Assembly: GCF_019443125.1 (NCBI RefSeq)
Contig: NZ_JAHYXK010000002.1
Location: forward strand, 186,001 to 250,000
Length of the DNA stretch: 64,000 nt
Direction of reading: 5' to 3'
Source: Pontibacter aydingkolensis
Lineage (GTDB): Bacteria; Bacteroidota; Bacteroidia; Cytophagales; Hymenobacteraceae
Shown piece after piece: positions 54,660-63,552 of the stretch. Numbering within the stretch: position 1 is the first letter of the stretch; every line of letters begins with the position of its first letter. A program made the position numbers and the translations under genes. The notes below the pieces were generated by a model. The model was given only the letters and a program-made list of their open reading frames with translations, was not told where the DNA came from and did no database searches.

Positions 54660-56099
54660 ATGCAACGCACAAAAGTAAAAGATCTGCTACAGGGTGCCGC
54701 AGTAGACCAGGAGGTACTGCTAAAAGGCTGGGTGCGCACAAAGCGCGGGAATAAGTTTGTGAATTTTATCGCCGTGAACGACGGCTCTACGATAAATAAT
54801 TTGCAGGTAGTGGCCGATGCCGAAAAGTTTAGCGAAGAGACTTTAAAGGACGTTACCACAGGTGCGGCCATTGCCGTAACCGGTATTCTGGTTGCCTCTC
54901 AGGGCAAAGGCCAGGCCTTCGAAATACAGGCATCAAGTATAGAAGTACTGGGCAAAGCCGACCCGGAAACGTACCCGCTTCAGAAAAAGGCGCACTCGCT
55001 GGAGTTTTTGCGTGAGATAGCACATCTGCGCTTACGAACAAACACCTTTGGCGCTGTGTTCCGCATACGCAACACCATGGCTTTTGCCGTACACAAGTTC
55101 TTCAACGAGAAAGGATTTGTATACATGCACACGCCTATCATCACAGCTTCGGATGCAGAAGGTGCCGGTGAGATGTTCCAGGTAACTACGCTTGATATTG
55201 CAAACCCGCCACGCACAGAGAACGGCCACATCAATTTTGAAGAGGATTTCTTCGGACGCGCTACTAACCTAACGGTTTCGGGCCAGATGGAGGGCGAAGT
55301 GGCAGCCATGGCCTTCAGCGATATTTATACTTTTGGCCCTACGTTCAGAGCCGAGAACTCCAACACCACGCGTCACTTGGCCGAGTTCTGGATGATTGAG
55401 CCGGAGATGGCTTTCTACGACCTTAAAATGAACGCCGACCTGGCCGAGGAGTTTATCAAATATGTCATCCGTTATGCGCTGGAGAACAACCGCGAGGATA
55501 TTGAGTTCTTAGAGCAGCGTTTGGCAGAGGAAGACAAGAACAAACCGCAGAACGAGCGCCAGGAAATGACCCTGACCGAGAAACTGGAATTTGTGGTGAA
55601 CAACGATTTTGAGCGTGTAACCTATACCGAGGCTATCGACATTCTGATGAACTCAAACCACTACAAGAAGAAGAAATTCCAGTACGAAGTAAAGTGGGGC
55701 GTTGACCTGCAGAGTGAGCACGAGCGTTACCTGGTAGAGAAACACTTTAAGAAGCCGGTGATCGTAACGGATTATCCGAAGGATATCAAGTCTTTTTACA
55801 TGCGCCTTAACGACGACGGCAAAACTGTGGCTGCCATGGACATACTTGCTCCAGGCATTGGTGAGATTGTGGGTGGCTCGCAGCGTGAGGAACGTATGGA
55901 TATATTGGTAGAGCGCATGAAGGCTGTGGGCATTAACCCGGACGACATGTGGTGGTTCCTGGATACGCGCCGTTTCGGAGGCTGCCCGCACGCAGGCTTC
56001 GGGTTGGGCTTTGAGCGTATGGTGCAGTTTGTAACTGGTATGGGCAACATCCGCGACGTAATTCCTTTCCCGAGAACACCGCAGAACGCAGAGTTTTAA
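54660..56099 (+). CDS. asnS: Asparagine--tRNA ligase
   Basis: 479 aa, usual length. N-terminal OB-fold anticodon-binding domain (about 8-105; [20 protein letters not shown]) and a class II catalytic domain: motif 2 [21 protein letters not shown] and motif 3 [15 protein letters not shown]. The AsnRS/AspRS choice rests on overall pattern ([19 protein letters not shown]). Transcribed alone. Confidence 0.95.
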   Translation: MQRTKVKDLLQGAAVDQEVLLKGWVRTKRGNKFVNFIAVNDGSTINNLQVVADAEKFSEETLKDVTTGAAIAVTGILVASQGKGQAFEIQASSIEVLGKADPETYPLQKKAHSLEFLREIAHLRLRTNTFGAVFRIRNTMAFAVHKFFNEKGFVYMHTPIITASDAEGAGEMFQVTTLDIANPPRTENGHINFEEDFFGRATNLTVSGQMEGEVAAMAFSDIYTFGPTFRAENSNTTRHLAEFWMIEPEMAFYDLKMNADLAEEFIKYVIRYALENNREDIEFLEQRLAEEDKNKPQNERQEMTLTEKLEFVVNNDFERVTYTEAIDILMNSNHYKKKKFQYEVKWGVDLQSEHERYLVEKHFKKPVIVTDYPKDIKSFYMRLNDDGKTVAAMDILAPGIGEIVGGSQREERMDILVERMKAVGINPDDMWWFLDTRRFGGCPHAGFGLGFERMVQFVTGMGNIRDVIPFPRTPQNAEF

Positions 56100-56120
56100 C
56101 AGGGTTTACACTTATACAGG

Positions 56121-56149
56121 AGCCCGGTCATTTTTGGCCGGGCTTTTTG
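56121..56149 (+). terminator. Terminator of asnS
   Basis: AGCCCGG (56121-56127) pairs with CCGGGCT (56138-56144), then a T run. Confidence 0.85.
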
Positions 56150-56266
56150 TTTGTTCGTTCCACCAAACTTACTTATACTTATAAAAGTATAGCTTTAACT
56201 GCCTATTTGCATACTTTGGCTAGAAATTTGTTATCTGTAAAAGTATAATTCTCAAGTTTTTATACT

Positions 56267-57838
56267 ATGCGTAAACTAATCTTAAGTATACTTCTGGCTG
56301 GCGTAACGGTTTTTGCCGCAAATGCTCAGCAGGAGTTCGCCAACATTGAGTTGCCCATGAACCGTGCCGAGGATTTAGTTACCCTGGCCGATGACTATGG
56401 CAATGTTTGCATTTACTTTTACCAGAACCGTGAGCTGCATTTTGCTTTACTTTCGGCAGATGGAAAGCAAATAGCCCGACACCAGATCCCGTATCGTTTT
56501 TCGCAGGAGCCACAATTGCTGGGTACCCGCGTTACCGAAGATGAATTCGTGTTTTACAACCGCTATGTAAATGGCCGCCGTGAGTACCTGCGCCCCTTTG
56601 CCATTAACCGCGAAACAGGCGCTTTCCGCAGCCTGCAGGACGAGCAGATTGACCTGGAGCGCAACGTAACATTTGTAGGCGGCTTCGGAGACAAGGACCA
56701 TTTTTATATGCTCTACACCGACAAAGACAACAACATGCACCTGTACCGCGACTCTTACACAGATGTGGCGCACCTGGAGCATAAAGTGTTTAAGTCGGAA
56801 GAAATGCCGCGCACCCGTGAGCGCCATGCCCGTGAATCGGATATGATTTATGTGCACCCGGATATGCAGCATAACGTGTTTACCGGCTACCACCGCAGCA
56901 AGATCTACTCTGCAGGCGATAAGATACACATGATTTTTGACGGCTATTACCTAAGAGGCAAAGGCAGCGACGAAACCACTACCGAGATACTGACACTGGA
57001 CTGGAACACCGGCAAAACAGCTTACCGCACTCTGCCGGCTATTGAGCAGCGCAATTCGCCAAGCTTTAACTCTTTCCTGTACAAGAACATGCTTTTCCGT
57101 GTAAACATGGAGAAGGACAAGTTTAACCTGGCTGCTTACGATTTTAACACTCTGCAACCTATAAAAGAGTATAGCTATACCGGCGACGAAGAAATTGCTA
57201 TCAAATCTACGCCAGTTTACCAGCGTGGCGCCAAGGCTATCTTTTCTCCGGATAATACTGTGATTGAGAAAACTTCTAAGGTAATGAAGAACCTGGCTAG
57301 CGGAGTACCGGCGATAACTGTGGATACCTATGCAGATAATTCGCTACAGCTAACCATTGGCTCGTACAAGGCGCCGGAAGCAAATAACAACCCTTTTGGG
57401 CAGGATAGAAATCGTATGGTACGCACACCAGACCGCTATGTGCAGACATCGCGTGGCATGATGATGATACCAGGGCGTTGGGTGCCTGCCTACAACATCC
57501 CGAGTTATTACCTAAATTCGCCATACTACAGCCGCTACTTTTACGACCCATATAACCAGGGAGGCAATTTGCCATCTGGTCCGGGTATAAGCACCTACTT
57601 CAGGTCGGTGATTACGGCAGATGGCTTAACTAAAGTAACAACCGAAGAAGGCAAAGAACCGGTAGTGCTGCAGGATAGAGTGGAAACTTATGAGCAGGAA
57701 CTAAAGCCCGAGCCAGAACTGAAAACAGTTTACCGTTACGGCGACAAATTGCACTACGGCTACTATGACCGTCGCAACAGGACATTCCGGATTGTGGAGT
57801 TTGCTCGTGGCGATGCACCAGCTGAAGCTCAGAAATAA
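56267..57838 (+). CDS. Secreted protein of unknown function
   Basis: 523 aa. Signal peptide (to about 20, NAQQ), then repeating strand patterns with aromatic/aspartate turns (YFYQNRELHFALLSADGKQIA; EILTLDWNTGKTAYRTL) that suggest a beta-propeller-like fold. A Tyr/Pro/Asn-rich segment (about 405-440) and a final KLHYGYYDRRNRTFRIVEFA follow. No family recognised; no operon partners. Confidence 0.72.
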   Translation: MRKLILSILLAGVTVFAANAQQEFANIELPMNRAEDLVTLADDYGNVCIYFYQNRELHFALLSADGKQIARHQIPYRFSQEPQLLGTRVTEDEFVFYNRYVNGRREYLRPFAINRETGAFRSLQDEQIDLERNVTFVGGFGDKDHFYMLYTDKDNNMHLYRDSYTDVAHLEHKVFKSEEMPRTRERHARESDMIYVHPDMQHNVFTGYHRSKIYSAGDKIHMIFDGYYLRGKGSDETTTEILTLDWNTGKTAYRTLPAIEQRNSPSFNSFLYKNMLFRVNMEKDKFNLAAYDFNTLQPIKEYSYTGDEEIAIKSTPVYQRGAKAIFSPDNTVIEKTSKVMKNLASGVPAITVDTYADNSLQLTIGSYKAPEANNNPFGQDRNRMVRTPDRYVQTSRGMMMIPGRWVPAYNIPSYYLNSPYYSRYFYDPYNQGGNLPSGPGISTYFRSVITADGLTKVTTEEGKEPVVLQDRVETYEQELKPEPELKTVYRYGDKLHYGYYDRRNRTFRIVEFARGDAPAEAQK

Positions 57839-57850
57839 TAAATAAAGTAT

Positions 57851-57890
57851 AACAAAAAACGCCCGCTGAAATCAGCGGGCGTTTTTTGTT
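57851..57890. terminator. Bidirectional terminator with 19-bp stem
   Basis: 57851-57869 is fully complementary to 57872-57890, between convergent genes. Confidence 0.93.
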
Positions 57891-57905
57891 TACAAGGTAG
57901 CTTAA

Positions 57906-58451
57906 TTACTCCTGCGTCATTAGTTTGTTAATCTTTTCCTGTAGTGCCGGGTCTTGTCGGTAGGCGATCATGATCTGCTCATACTTTTCCAGGGTCATGC
58001 CATCTTTTTGGATAGCTGTTTCTACTTCTTTCTGCATTTCCGGCTGCAGCTCCATCATTCGCTGCGCCGCTTTGTTAAAAGCTGCCGTTTCCTCTACTGT
58101 AGCGCCAACTTCAGAGAGTTTCTGTTGCTGATGCGCCTGCGCCATTTCGTTAAACTTATCCACACTCAGCTTTTCCTCCTCTAGTATCTTCAGCATTTTT
58201 TGCTCACCGTTTTGCTGGATAACCATCAGGCGGCTGCTTGCGTCAGCAAATTGCTTTAAGTCGCCATCAGAGAAGTTGCCGCTTTGCTGCGTTTGCTGCT
58301 GCATCTGAGGTGACTGTGTCTGTGTTTCTGTTTGCTGCGTTTTCTGTTTTTTATCTTTCTTCTGCGCTACCGCCGTGTCAGTAACGGCACATACGCCTAA
58401 AAAAAGTATAGCAACAGCAATCCCCTTAACTTTTCTATTTAGGATGTTCAT
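57906..58451 (-). CDS. DUF4168 protein
   Basis: 181 aa from ATG 58451. The frame opens upstream at 58565, but that would give 38 unsuited residues; the chosen start gives a signal peptide (VAQK). A Gln/Thr-rich linker precedes the helical DUF4168 domain (LKQFADASSRLMVIQQ; DPALQEKINKLMTQE). Probably periplasmic; function unknown. Divergent from the TonB receptor gene. Confidence 0.83.
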   Translation of the reverse strand: MNILNRKVKGIAVAILFLGVCAVTDTAVAQKKDKKQKTQQTETQTQSPQMQQQTQQSGNFSDGDLKQFADASSRLMVIQQNGEQKMLKILEEEKLSVDKFNEMAQAHQQQKLSEVGATVEETAAFNKAAQRMMELQPEMQKEVETAIQKDGMTLEKYEQIMIAYRQDPALQEKINKLMTQE

Positions 58452-58693
58452 AAAATTCAGGATTAAAATTAGATGTGAGTAATAAAATAGGACCGATTTA
58501 GTCCTGGTATCGGTAAGGTTATACTCCTTTAAAGTATAGATTGTTCCAAATCCGGAGCCAGACATACTTACTTGATTCTGCTAAATACGGCTCTTACTAC
58601 AACTCATCCACCTTATCCGACAGTTCGTCGTGTTTAAATTTTAACAGGTTGAATCCCTGTGCACCTTTGAGTAGAAATTTAAACAAAGTGACT

Positions 58694-60880
58694 ATGAAAA
58701 GGATATACACAGGCATCTTAATTATCTTCTGGCTGGCACCGATGTTGGTTCTGGCGCAAAAGCAACAAACCATTACAGGAAAAGTGCTTGACACGAAAGG
58801 CCAGCCTGTTATCGGGGCAAATGTATTTGTAAAAGATAGTTACGATGGCACCTCCTCCGGCACCGACGGCTCATTTACCTTTACCACTACCGCCACAGGT
58901 GCACAAACCGTTATAGCCAGTTTTCTGGGCTATGAACAGCAAGAGCAAAGTATAAACTTGGCTGCAGTAGGCGAGGCAAAAGTATACTTTAAGCTAAAGG
59001 AAAAGCTAAGTCAGCTAAATGCCGTTACCATAACCGCTGGTGCTTTTGAGGCCGGCGACGAAAAACGTAGCACCATACTCAGCTCCCTGGATATTGCCAC
59101 CACTGCCGGCGCTACTGCCGATATTTATGGGGCCATTAACACCTTGCCCGGCGCACAGCGTGTAGGCGAAGAGGGCAAACTGTTTGTGCGTGGTGGCGAT
59201 AGCTACGAAACCAAAACATTTATTGATGGCCTGCTGGTGCAAAAGCCCTACAACTCTTCTGTGCCTGATCTGCCGGCACGAGGCCGCTTCTCTCCTTTTA
59301 TGTTCTCCGGCACTACGTTTAGCTCCGGTGGCTATTCTGCCGAGTATGGTCAGGCACTATCCTCAGCTTTGATGCTTAAAACTAATGGCCTACCCGAGAA
59401 AACAGAAACAGGCATTTCTATTATGTCTATTGGTTTAGGAGCATCACATACCCAACGCTGGAAAAACACCTCCCTTGCCTTAACCGCCGACTACACCAAT
59501 CTGGCACCTTATGTTGGTCTTGTAAAGCAGAACATCGACTGGAAACATGCCCCAGAAAGCAAAGGCGGTTCCCTTGTGCTGCGCCACAAAACTTCCGAAA
59601 CAGGTATGCTAAAAGCCTACAGCAGCTACGCAGGATCAAAGCTGGCACTATCGCAGGATACCCCGGAGGGCACTGCAAACGCTGTAGAGCTGGATAACCG
59701 TAACTTCTTCAGCAACCTTACTTACCAGGAGCTACTCGCAGATAAATGGACTGTGCACACCGGCATCAGCTACATGCACAACACCGATAATATACAAGTT
59801 GACGAGCAGGACATAGCAGAGCAGGACATAGCAGAGCAGGACAACACCGTGCAGGCCAAAGCAACCTTAGAGCATCAACTGGCAGAACCGCTCTGGATTA
59901 AGTTTGGATCAGAATTAACCTTGCGCCGCTACAACCAACAGTATCAGCGAAACGAAAATGCAAAAAGTATAACTTCTGGTTTTGATGAGGCCTTAACAGC
60001 CAATTTTGCAGAAGCCGACTGGTACCTGAGTAATAGTTTAGTGGCACGCGCAGGTGTGAGGGCAGAATACTCCGCTTTGCTGGACAAGGCAAATGTGGCC
60101 CCGAGAATTTCAGTGGCTTATAAAACAGGTGAGCACGGGCAGATCTCAGCGGCATTCGGACAATTTTACCAGTTGCCGGAGGCGCAGTTTCTGAAGATAA
60201 GCGATAATCTGAATTACGAGAACGCCATGCATTATATCATCAACTACCAGCGCCAGAAAGATAACCGCACCTTCAGGGCAGAGGCCTACTACAAAAAGTA
60301 TAACCACCTTACAAAGTATAACACCGATCAGCCATACTTACCCAGTAGTTATAGTAACAGCGGCAACGGCTTTGCCAAGGGCTTAGACCTGTTCTGGAGA
60401 GACCGCAAAAGTATAAAGAACGGCGATTACTGGGTTTCTTACTCGTTGCTGGACACACGCCGTAATTACCGCGATTACCCGAAACAGGCTGTGCCAACCT
60501 TTGCCTCTAAACACAACCTGGCAGTGGTATACAAGCATTTTGTACCTGGTTTGAAAACACAGTTTGGTGCCACTTACTCTTTTGCCAGCGGCCGGCCTTA
60601 CCACAACCCGAACAAGACAGGTTTTAACCAGGGCCGAACACCCAACTACAACGACTTAAGCTTTAATGCAAGCTACCTCACCAACATCCTGGGCAACTTT
60701 ACAGTGCTGTATGTTTCGGCCACAAACCTGCTGGGCAGCAACCAGGTGTTCGGCTACCGCTATGCCAGCAACCCCGGCGAAACCGGCACTTACAGCAGCA
60801 TGCAGGTTGGCCCACCAGCTAAGCGCTTCATCTTCGCAGGTTTGTTCATCAACTTCGGAGGGCAGGGTATACACCATTAA
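58694..60880 (+). CDS. TonB-dependent receptor with carboxypeptidase-like N-domain
   Basis: 728 aa from ATG 58694 (the frame opens at 58541, but only this start gives a signal peptide). Order: signal peptide, beta-sandwich domain (TITGKVLDTKGQPVIGANVF), plug (GAINTLPGAQRVGEEGKLFVRGG; GGYSAEYGQALSSALML), barrel ending in an aromatic strand. A 15-bp in-frame tandem repeat (59804-59848) encodes EQDIA units in a loop. No SusD gene; the next genes are a TPR protein and a LytS/LytTR pair. Substrate unknown. Confidence 0.88.
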   Translation: MKRIYTGILIIFWLAPMLVLAQKQQTITGKVLDTKGQPVIGANVFVKDSYDGTSSGTDGSFTFTTTATGAQTVIASFLGYEQQEQSINLAAVGEAKVYFKLKEKLSQLNAVTITAGAFEAGDEKRSTILSSLDIATTAGATADIYGAINTLPGAQRVGEEGKLFVRGGDSYETKTFIDGLLVQKPYNSSVPDLPARGRFSPFMFSGTTFSSGGYSAEYGQALSSALMLKTNGLPEKTETGISIMSIGLGASHTQRWKNTSLALTADYTNLAPYVGLVKQNIDWKHAPESKGGSLVLRHKTSETGMLKAYSSYAGSKLALSQDTPEGTANAVELDNRNFFSNLTYQELLADKWTVHTGISYMHNTDNIQVDEQDIAEQDIAEQDNTVQAKATLEHQLAEPLWIKFGSELTLRRYNQQYQRNENAKSITSGFDEALTANFAEADWYLSNSLVARAGVRAEYSALLDKANVAPRISVAYKTGEHGQISAAFGQFYQLPEAQFLKISDNLNYENAMHYIINYQRQKDNRTFRAEAYYKKYNHLTKYNTDQPYLPSSYSNSGNGFAKGLDLFWRDRKSIKNGDYWVSYSLLDTRRNYRDYPKQAVPTFASKHNLAVVYKHFVPGLKTQFGATYSFASGRPYHNPNKTGFNQGRTPNYNDLSFNASYLTNILGNFTVLYVSATNLLGSNQVFGYRYASNPGETGTYSSMQVGPPAKRFIFAGLFINFGGQGIHH
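59804..59848 (+). repeat. In-frame 15-bp tandem repeat in the TonB receptor
   Basis: GAGCAGGACATAGCA at 59804-59818 and 59819-59833, with a third unit diverging after 10 bases. It adds EQDIA repeats to a predicted surface loop without changing frame. Confidence 0.8.
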
Positions 60881-60956
60881 GGTTGCGCCCAATTAGGAAT
60901 TTCAAATTTTGAATGAGTCTCAAGTATAAAATCACAACTTTAAAAATCTAATAATC

Positions 60957-61598
60957 ATGAAAAAGCACATCTTATTATTTTCGGCAGCTATACTTTTTGT
61001 ACTTAACACTTTTGCGCAGAGCAGCAGTTTTGAGACAGCAATGGCTAAAAATCTAGAACTTATGCGCAGTGGCAAAACTGCAGAAGAACTGCAACAGGCA
61101 GCTAACGGCTTTGAGCGCATCGCTGCGGCAGAACAGAAAGAATGGCTGCCTCTTTACTATGCTGCCCTTACCTACATCAACATCAGTTCTAAAGAATCAG
61201 ATGAGAACAAAAAGGACCAGTACCTTGACAAGGGGCAAGAACATTTGAATAAAGCCCTCAAACTAGTGCCTAAAGAATCAGAATTACACGTGTTGCAAGG
61301 CTATCTGCACCTGGCACGCATAAATGTAGCACCAATGGCACGTGGTATGAAGTATAGCGGCATGGCTACCGAAGCTTTTGAGATGGCAAAGTCGCTAAAC
61401 CCTGCTAACCCACGGGTATATTATATGCTGGCCAACACCAAGTATAACACCCCTAAAATGTTCGGCGGCGGACCAGAGGCTGCCAGGCCATATTTAGAGC
61501 AGGCCAAAGAAAAGTATGAAGCTTTTAAACCAGCCACTGCCATTGCGCCCAACTGGGGCGAAAAGCAAGTGCTCTCGATGCTGGAGCAGTACAGATAA
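60957..61598 (+). CDS. Secreted TPR-like protein
   Basis: 213 aa. Signal peptide (to FAQ, about 20), then helical pairs in TPR style (GFERIAAAEQKEWLPLYYAALTYINISS; GQEHLNKALKLVPKESELHVLQGYLHLARI; AFEMAKSLNPANPRVYYMLANTKY). A glycine-rich insert (KMFGGGPEAARPY) is typical of this group. It lies 76 bases after the TonB receptor and 75 before the kinase. Confidence 0.8.
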   Translation: MKKHILLFSAAILFVLNTFAQSSSFETAMAKNLELMRSGKTAEELQQAANGFERIAAAEQKEWLPLYYAALTYINISSKESDENKKDQYLDKGQEHLNKALKLVPKESELHVLQGYLHLARINVAPMARGMKYSGMATEAFEMAKSLNPANPRVYYMLANTKYNTPKMFGGGPEAARPYLEQAKEKYEAFKPATAIAPNWGEKQVLSMLEQYR

Positions 61599-61673
61599 AG
61601 TATTGAAACCCGTTGACTACAAACTATAGCTAATATCAAACCAAAGAATTAACTTGATAGCTTATACTTTGTG

Positions 61674-62777
61674 ATGCACTTGGTTAAGGAAAAACATACG
61701 TTAGTCACTCCAACTGATAAAGACACAGGCCTTAAAACTAAAAGCCCGGCCCGCAAAAATGCGCGTAGGCTGCTAAAACAGGTGGGTATACTATTGCTGG
61801 CCACGCTGGCAGTAATGCTGATCGGTTGCCCGCAGTGCTTTGAGTCTAACCTGAGGCGGCTTTTTATTAGCTTTCTGTTTTCGCTAGCTATGTTTGTGTC
61901 GCTTTGGCAGGTTAACGAACGTTTAACAAATGTGCTGGATGGATACGTACGTTGGTTTGATAATCCTGGGAAGCGGCTTTTCATCAGTATTATCGGTACT
62001 GTAGTTGTGTCGGGCATCGTGGTTATACTTTTAAATACCATTTTCCTGTCTATCCGTGGCTATACTTTCCAGGACCTGACAAAGCAGGATTGGCGCAGCA
62101 TGGTAGTAGGGCCGCTTATTATTACATTTTTTATCTCGATGTTCGGGCACAGCCGTTCGTTTCTGCTGGGCTGGAGGCAAACGGCTATAAACGCAGAGCG
62201 GCTGCAAAAGGAAAGTATAGCCTCGCAGTACGAGTCGCTGAAGGCGCAGGTAAACCCGCACTTCCTGTTTAACAGCCTGAACGCGCTAACCAGCCTGGTT
62301 GAAACTGATCAGAAGCTGGCCGTAAAGTTTATCCGGAAACTCTCCGAAGTATACCGTTACGTGCTCGATAGCCGCCAAAAGGAAGTGGTGCCACTTCCCG
62401 AAGAGTTAAGTTTTTTAGAATCGTACATCTACCTGCAAAAAATACGGCACGGCAAATCGCTGCTGGTGCAGAATGAACTGCCTCAAGACAGCAACCTGAT
62501 GGTTGTACCGCTTGCTCTGCAAATGCTTTTGGAGAATGCCATTAAGCACAACATAGCTTTGGAAGAAGAACCCTTGCAGGTGCAGCTATACTTAGAAGGC
62601 AATTATCTGGTGGTGCAGAACAATGTGCAGGAGCGGCGCATCCGGGAAGAGTCTACGGGTACGGGCCTGGCTAACATTGAGGCCAGGTACAGCTACCTGA
62701 CCAATAAGCCGGTGCAGGTACAGCGCACAGCGCAGGAGTTCATTGTTAAACTTCCTATTTTATACTTTAAAGGATAA
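61674..62777 (+). CDS. LytS-type sensor histidine kinase
   Basis: 367 aa from ATG 61674 (GTG at 61671 is possible). Four membrane helices (about 38-180), then a coiled linker and the His_kinase domain with phospho-acceptor His (LKAQVNPHFLFNSLNAL), N-box (LLENAIKHNI) and G-box (STGTGLANIEARY). It should phosphorylate the LytTR regulator encoded next; the stop and start codons overlap (TAATG). Signal sensed is unknown. Confidence 0.93.
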   Translation: MHLVKEKHTLVTPTDKDTGLKTKSPARKNARRLLKQVGILLLATLAVMLIGCPQCFESNLRRLFISFLFSLAMFVSLWQVNERLTNVLDGYVRWFDNPGKRLFISIIGTVVVSGIVVILLNTIFLSIRGYTFQDLTKQDWRSMVVGPLIITFFISMFGHSRSFLLGWRQTAINAERLQKESIASQYESLKAQVNPHFLFNSLNALTSLVETDQKLAVKFIRKLSEVYRYVLDSRQKEVVPLPEELSFLESYIYLQKIRHGKSLLVQNELPQDSNLMVVPLALQMLLENAIKHNIALEEEPLQVQLYLEGNYLVVQNNVQERRIREESTGTGLANIEARYSYLTNKPVQVQRTAQEFIVKLPILYFKG

Positions 62778-63547
62778 TGCGGGTACTTATAGTTGAAGAC
62801 GAAAAGCTGGCTGCAGAACGTCTGGCCAATATGCTGCAAACCTACGACAGCAGCATAGAACCCGTTGCCACCTCTCCTTCTGTGCGCAACACCGTAGAGC
62901 TGCTGCGCCTAAAGCCTCAGCTAGATCTCATTTTTATGGACATACAACTCGCCGATGGGTTGAGCTTTGAAGTGTTTGAGCAGGTGCCAGTGGAGGTACC
63001 CGTTATCTTTACCACCGCCTACGACATGTATGCGATTAAAGCCTTCAAAGTAAATAGCATAGATTACCTGCTTAAGCCCATTGATGAGGAAGAACTGCAG
63101 GCTGCACTGGAAAAGTATAAAAAACTAAAGCTTGTTCCTGTTGTGCCGCCATCTTTAGGTGTACTGGAACAGGCCATGCAGCTGTTAAACGGCGGCAGCC
63201 AGAACTATAAAAGCCGTTTTGTGGTAAAAGTTGGAGAGCACCTGCACACCATTGCTGTAGAGGAAGTAGCCTGCTTTTACAGCTACGAAAAAGCAACTTT
63301 CCTGCAAACCCATGCTGGCAAACGCTATGCCATCGACTATACTATGGATCAGGTAGAGCAAGTCGTAAGCCCACAGCTGTTTTTCAGGGTTAACCGTGGC
63401 TACCTGGTAAGTTTAAAGGCTGTGAAGGATATTGTTGCCTGGTCTAACAGCCGCTTAAAGCTGGAGTTGTACTACCCTACACCTGCCGGAGAGGTGGTGG
63501 TTAGCCGGGAGAAAGTGCAGCCATTTAAGGCTTGGCTGGATTCTTAA
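62777..63547 (+). CDS. LytTR family response regulator
   Basis: 256 aa. Receiver domain (about 1-120) with phospho-acceptor Asp in LIFMDIQLADG, Thr in TTAYDMYA and Lys in YLLKPID. The LytTR DNA-binding domain (about 150-252) carries RFVVKVGEHLHTIAVEEVAC and FFRVNRGYLVSLKAV. Translationally coupled to the kinase gene and convergent with kmo at only 5 bases. Confidence 0.94.
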   Translation: MRVLIVEDEKLAAERLANMLQTYDSSIEPVATSPSVRNTVELLRLKPQLDLIFMDIQLADGLSFEVFEQVPVEVPVIFTTAYDMYAIKAFKVNSIDYLLKPIDEEELQAALEKYKKLKLVPVVPPSLGVLEQAMQLLNGGSQNYKSRFVVKVGEHLHTIAVEEVACFYSYEKATFLQTHAGKRYAIDYTMDQVEQVVSPQLFFRVNRGYLVSLKAVKDIVAWSNSRLKLELYYPTPAGEVVVSREKVQPFKAWLDS

Positions 63548-63552
63548 ACCGA

